Assembly (NCBI GenBank): GCA_903870015.1
Contig: CAIQBE010000006.1
Coordinates: forward strand, 1-64,000
From: an uncultured Thiotrichales bacterium
GTDB taxonomy: Bacteria > Pseudomonadota > Gammaproteobacteria > Francisellales > CACEW01
Length of the DNA: 64,000 nucleotides
Reading direction: 5' to 3'
Below the pieces are notes generated by a model. The model saw only the letters and a program-made list of their open reading frames with translations, did not search any database and was not told the origin of the DNA. A program made the position numbers and the translations under genes. Shown here piece by piece: positions 63,032 through 64,000 of this stretch; position 1 is the first letter of the stretch; each line of letters opens with the position of its first letter.

Positions 63032-64000
63032 CTATAGCTTCGGCGCCGAATCAGCAACCCCCGCACCCACGGCCGCACCAACCTCCATGAAAGCAAGAGA
63101 AGCAACCGACGCAGCAGGCACTACAGGAGGTGGTGGCAACTGGATATTTGGGGTAACGCTTCCTGCGAACGAGTGCAGCTCCTGAATAATATACACGCAA
63201 TTTCTGGCTGCCGCAGCCTTCTGAATAGTCTTAAAAAGCCGTGCCGCGTCAACAAAATATAAACCTTCAGAATGACCGGGATTTGCAAGATTTTGAGCAA
63301 AAGGATAAGAATAAGTATCAACCCCCAAAAGATCTAGAACACAATTTAGGGTTTTTGCTACCCACGTATTGCGAGGACAGGTCAATAGATGTAAAATCCT
63401 GCTATGACCAGAAGGCACAACGTGATAATAAGATAATTTATGCAACTCAGCCAAAAAGTTGTAATGTTCATATTTAAATGATTGCAATGCAACGCCCCGC
63501 TCCTTTAAGTAATCGACACAGCTAACCCCCTTCTTCAAACCAGCTTTATAATCTTCGGACAAAGCTAACGCCATAAAAAATGGCTCTTTACGTATCTCAG
63601 GATTAAATTCTAAATAACTCGTTAAAAGATCAAATTGACGAGCTTTGAGAAACTCCTCATGCAAAGGCTTACCATTATAAGTACAAAGAAATCGAGCTAA
63701 TTCTGATATGCGAGCAGAAGCACTGGGATTACTTTGATTATGTCCAAGTCCAAGTTTAATAACCCAGGGAATAAATGAGGGTGTCAATAAAGCGTCAGAA
63801 TGAGGATTAGCTAAAATTCTTAAACGCAAAGTTTGCATACAATCACGAGACCATATGATGCGACGTAAGCGATCAGCGGCCATACCTTGTACATCTCGTA
63901 AATTACCCTCTGGTGCCATAGAAGCTACAGACACCCCTACAGAAACAGGATCAGGAGATTCAGACGAAGATGATGCACTAGATGCAGATAGACCTAAACG
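63032..64000 (-). CDS. Unknown protein with a repeated SRDCM-LRLRIL domain (copy 2), partial
   Basis: The frame is open to the right end of the window, so the 5' end is missing. A GTG at 63934 is possible, but no ribosome-binding site precedes it and the frame continues upstream through a Ser-rich stretch (SASSASSSSESPDPVSVG). The visible part is about 322 residues. The domain SRDCMQTLRLRILANPHS ... LLTPSFIPWVIKLGLGH matches the unknown protein at 60830-61519. After it the sequence continues with unrelated regions, including two Cys-containing stretches. The C-terminus is Pro/Val/Ala-rich. No family recognised. Confidence 0.6.
   Translation of the reverse strand, partial: RLGLSASSASSSSESPDPVSVGVSVASMAPEGNLRDVQGMAADRLRRIIWSRDCMQTLRLRILANPHSDALLTPSFIPWVIKLGLGHNQSNPSASARISELARFLCTYNGKPLHEEFLKARQFDLLTSYLEFNPEIRKEPFFMALALSEDYKAGLKKGVSCVDYLKERGVALQSFKYEHYNFLAELHKLSYYHVVPSGHSRILHLLTCPRNTWVAKTLNCVLDLLGVDTYSYPFAQNLANPGHSEGLYFVDAARLFKTIQKAAAARNCVYIIQELHSFAGSVTPNIQLPPPPVVPAASVASLAFMEVGAAVGAGVADSAPKL

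Overview
This 64 kb window comes from a gammaproteobacterium of the order Legionellales (Coxiella / Legionella / Berkiella / Rickettsiella-like), most likely an intracellular or host-associated bacterium. The main evidence is a large block of Dot/Icm (type IVB) secretion genes, recognised by their proteins: IcmS, IcmL/DotI, IcmX, DotA, IcmV, DotL/IcmO, IcmT, DotB, DotC, DotD and a small IcmD/IcmC-type protein. The DNA is A+T-rich. Several long genes of no recognised family look like lineage-specific secreted or effector-type proteins.

Layout. 1-3.1 kb: a small basic protein behind a perfect consensus promoter, a POT-family peptide transporter and an unknown protein. 3.2-16.2 kb (minus strand): housekeeping genes tadA, guaA, phrB, yhdP, sucA and sdhBADC. 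16.2-31.3 kb (minus strand): the Dot/Icm block, transcribed icmD-like, dotD, dotC, dotB, icmT, dotL, icmV, dotA, icmX, three non-Dot genes, icmL, icmS, and running straight on into sdhCDAB-sucA. 31.5-34.2 kb: mnmE and an MFS transporter. 34.3-45.1 kb: gyrA-cmk-rpsA, a YciC-like membrane protein, an orphan antitoxin-like gene, yraN-diaA-tsaD, and sspB-sspA-rpsI-rplM on the opposite strand. 45.3-47.2 kb: an outer-membrane barrel protein, birA and queH. 47.4-53.5 kb: two very large unknown proteins flanking a 40-residue secreted peptide gene with its own terminator. 53.6-60.8 kb: a cyclase-like receptor, an acyltransferase, mdh, a lipoprotein, a DTW-domain tRNA modifier and an MFS transporter. 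60.8-64 kb: two related unknown proteins flanking a protein with an RNase III-like domain.

The most informative observations are these. (1) The 5' side of dotA has been rebuilt: the icmV-dotA gap carries a decayed copy of the icmX 3' end, then a 55-bp copy of the icmL promoter region, then a 17-codon leader start-stop coupled to dotA, and DotA itself begins without the expected signal peptide. (2) An unknown protein has a recognisable RNase III-like fold region with three of four metal ligands. (3) A membrane receptor has a class III cyclase domain in which both metal-binding aspartates are asparagine. (4) A new repeated domain is shared by two unknown proteins. (5) A tiny secreted cysteine-containing peptide gene is present. 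(6) icmL-icmS lie in line with the succinate dehydrogenase / 2-oxoglutarate dehydrogenase genes.

Together, the secretion apparatus genes and the nearby unclassified genes suggest a host-interaction island set among core metabolic genes. All function calls rest on reading the sequence by eye; no database search was run. No tRNA, rRNA, CRISPR array or intact insertion sequence was seen.
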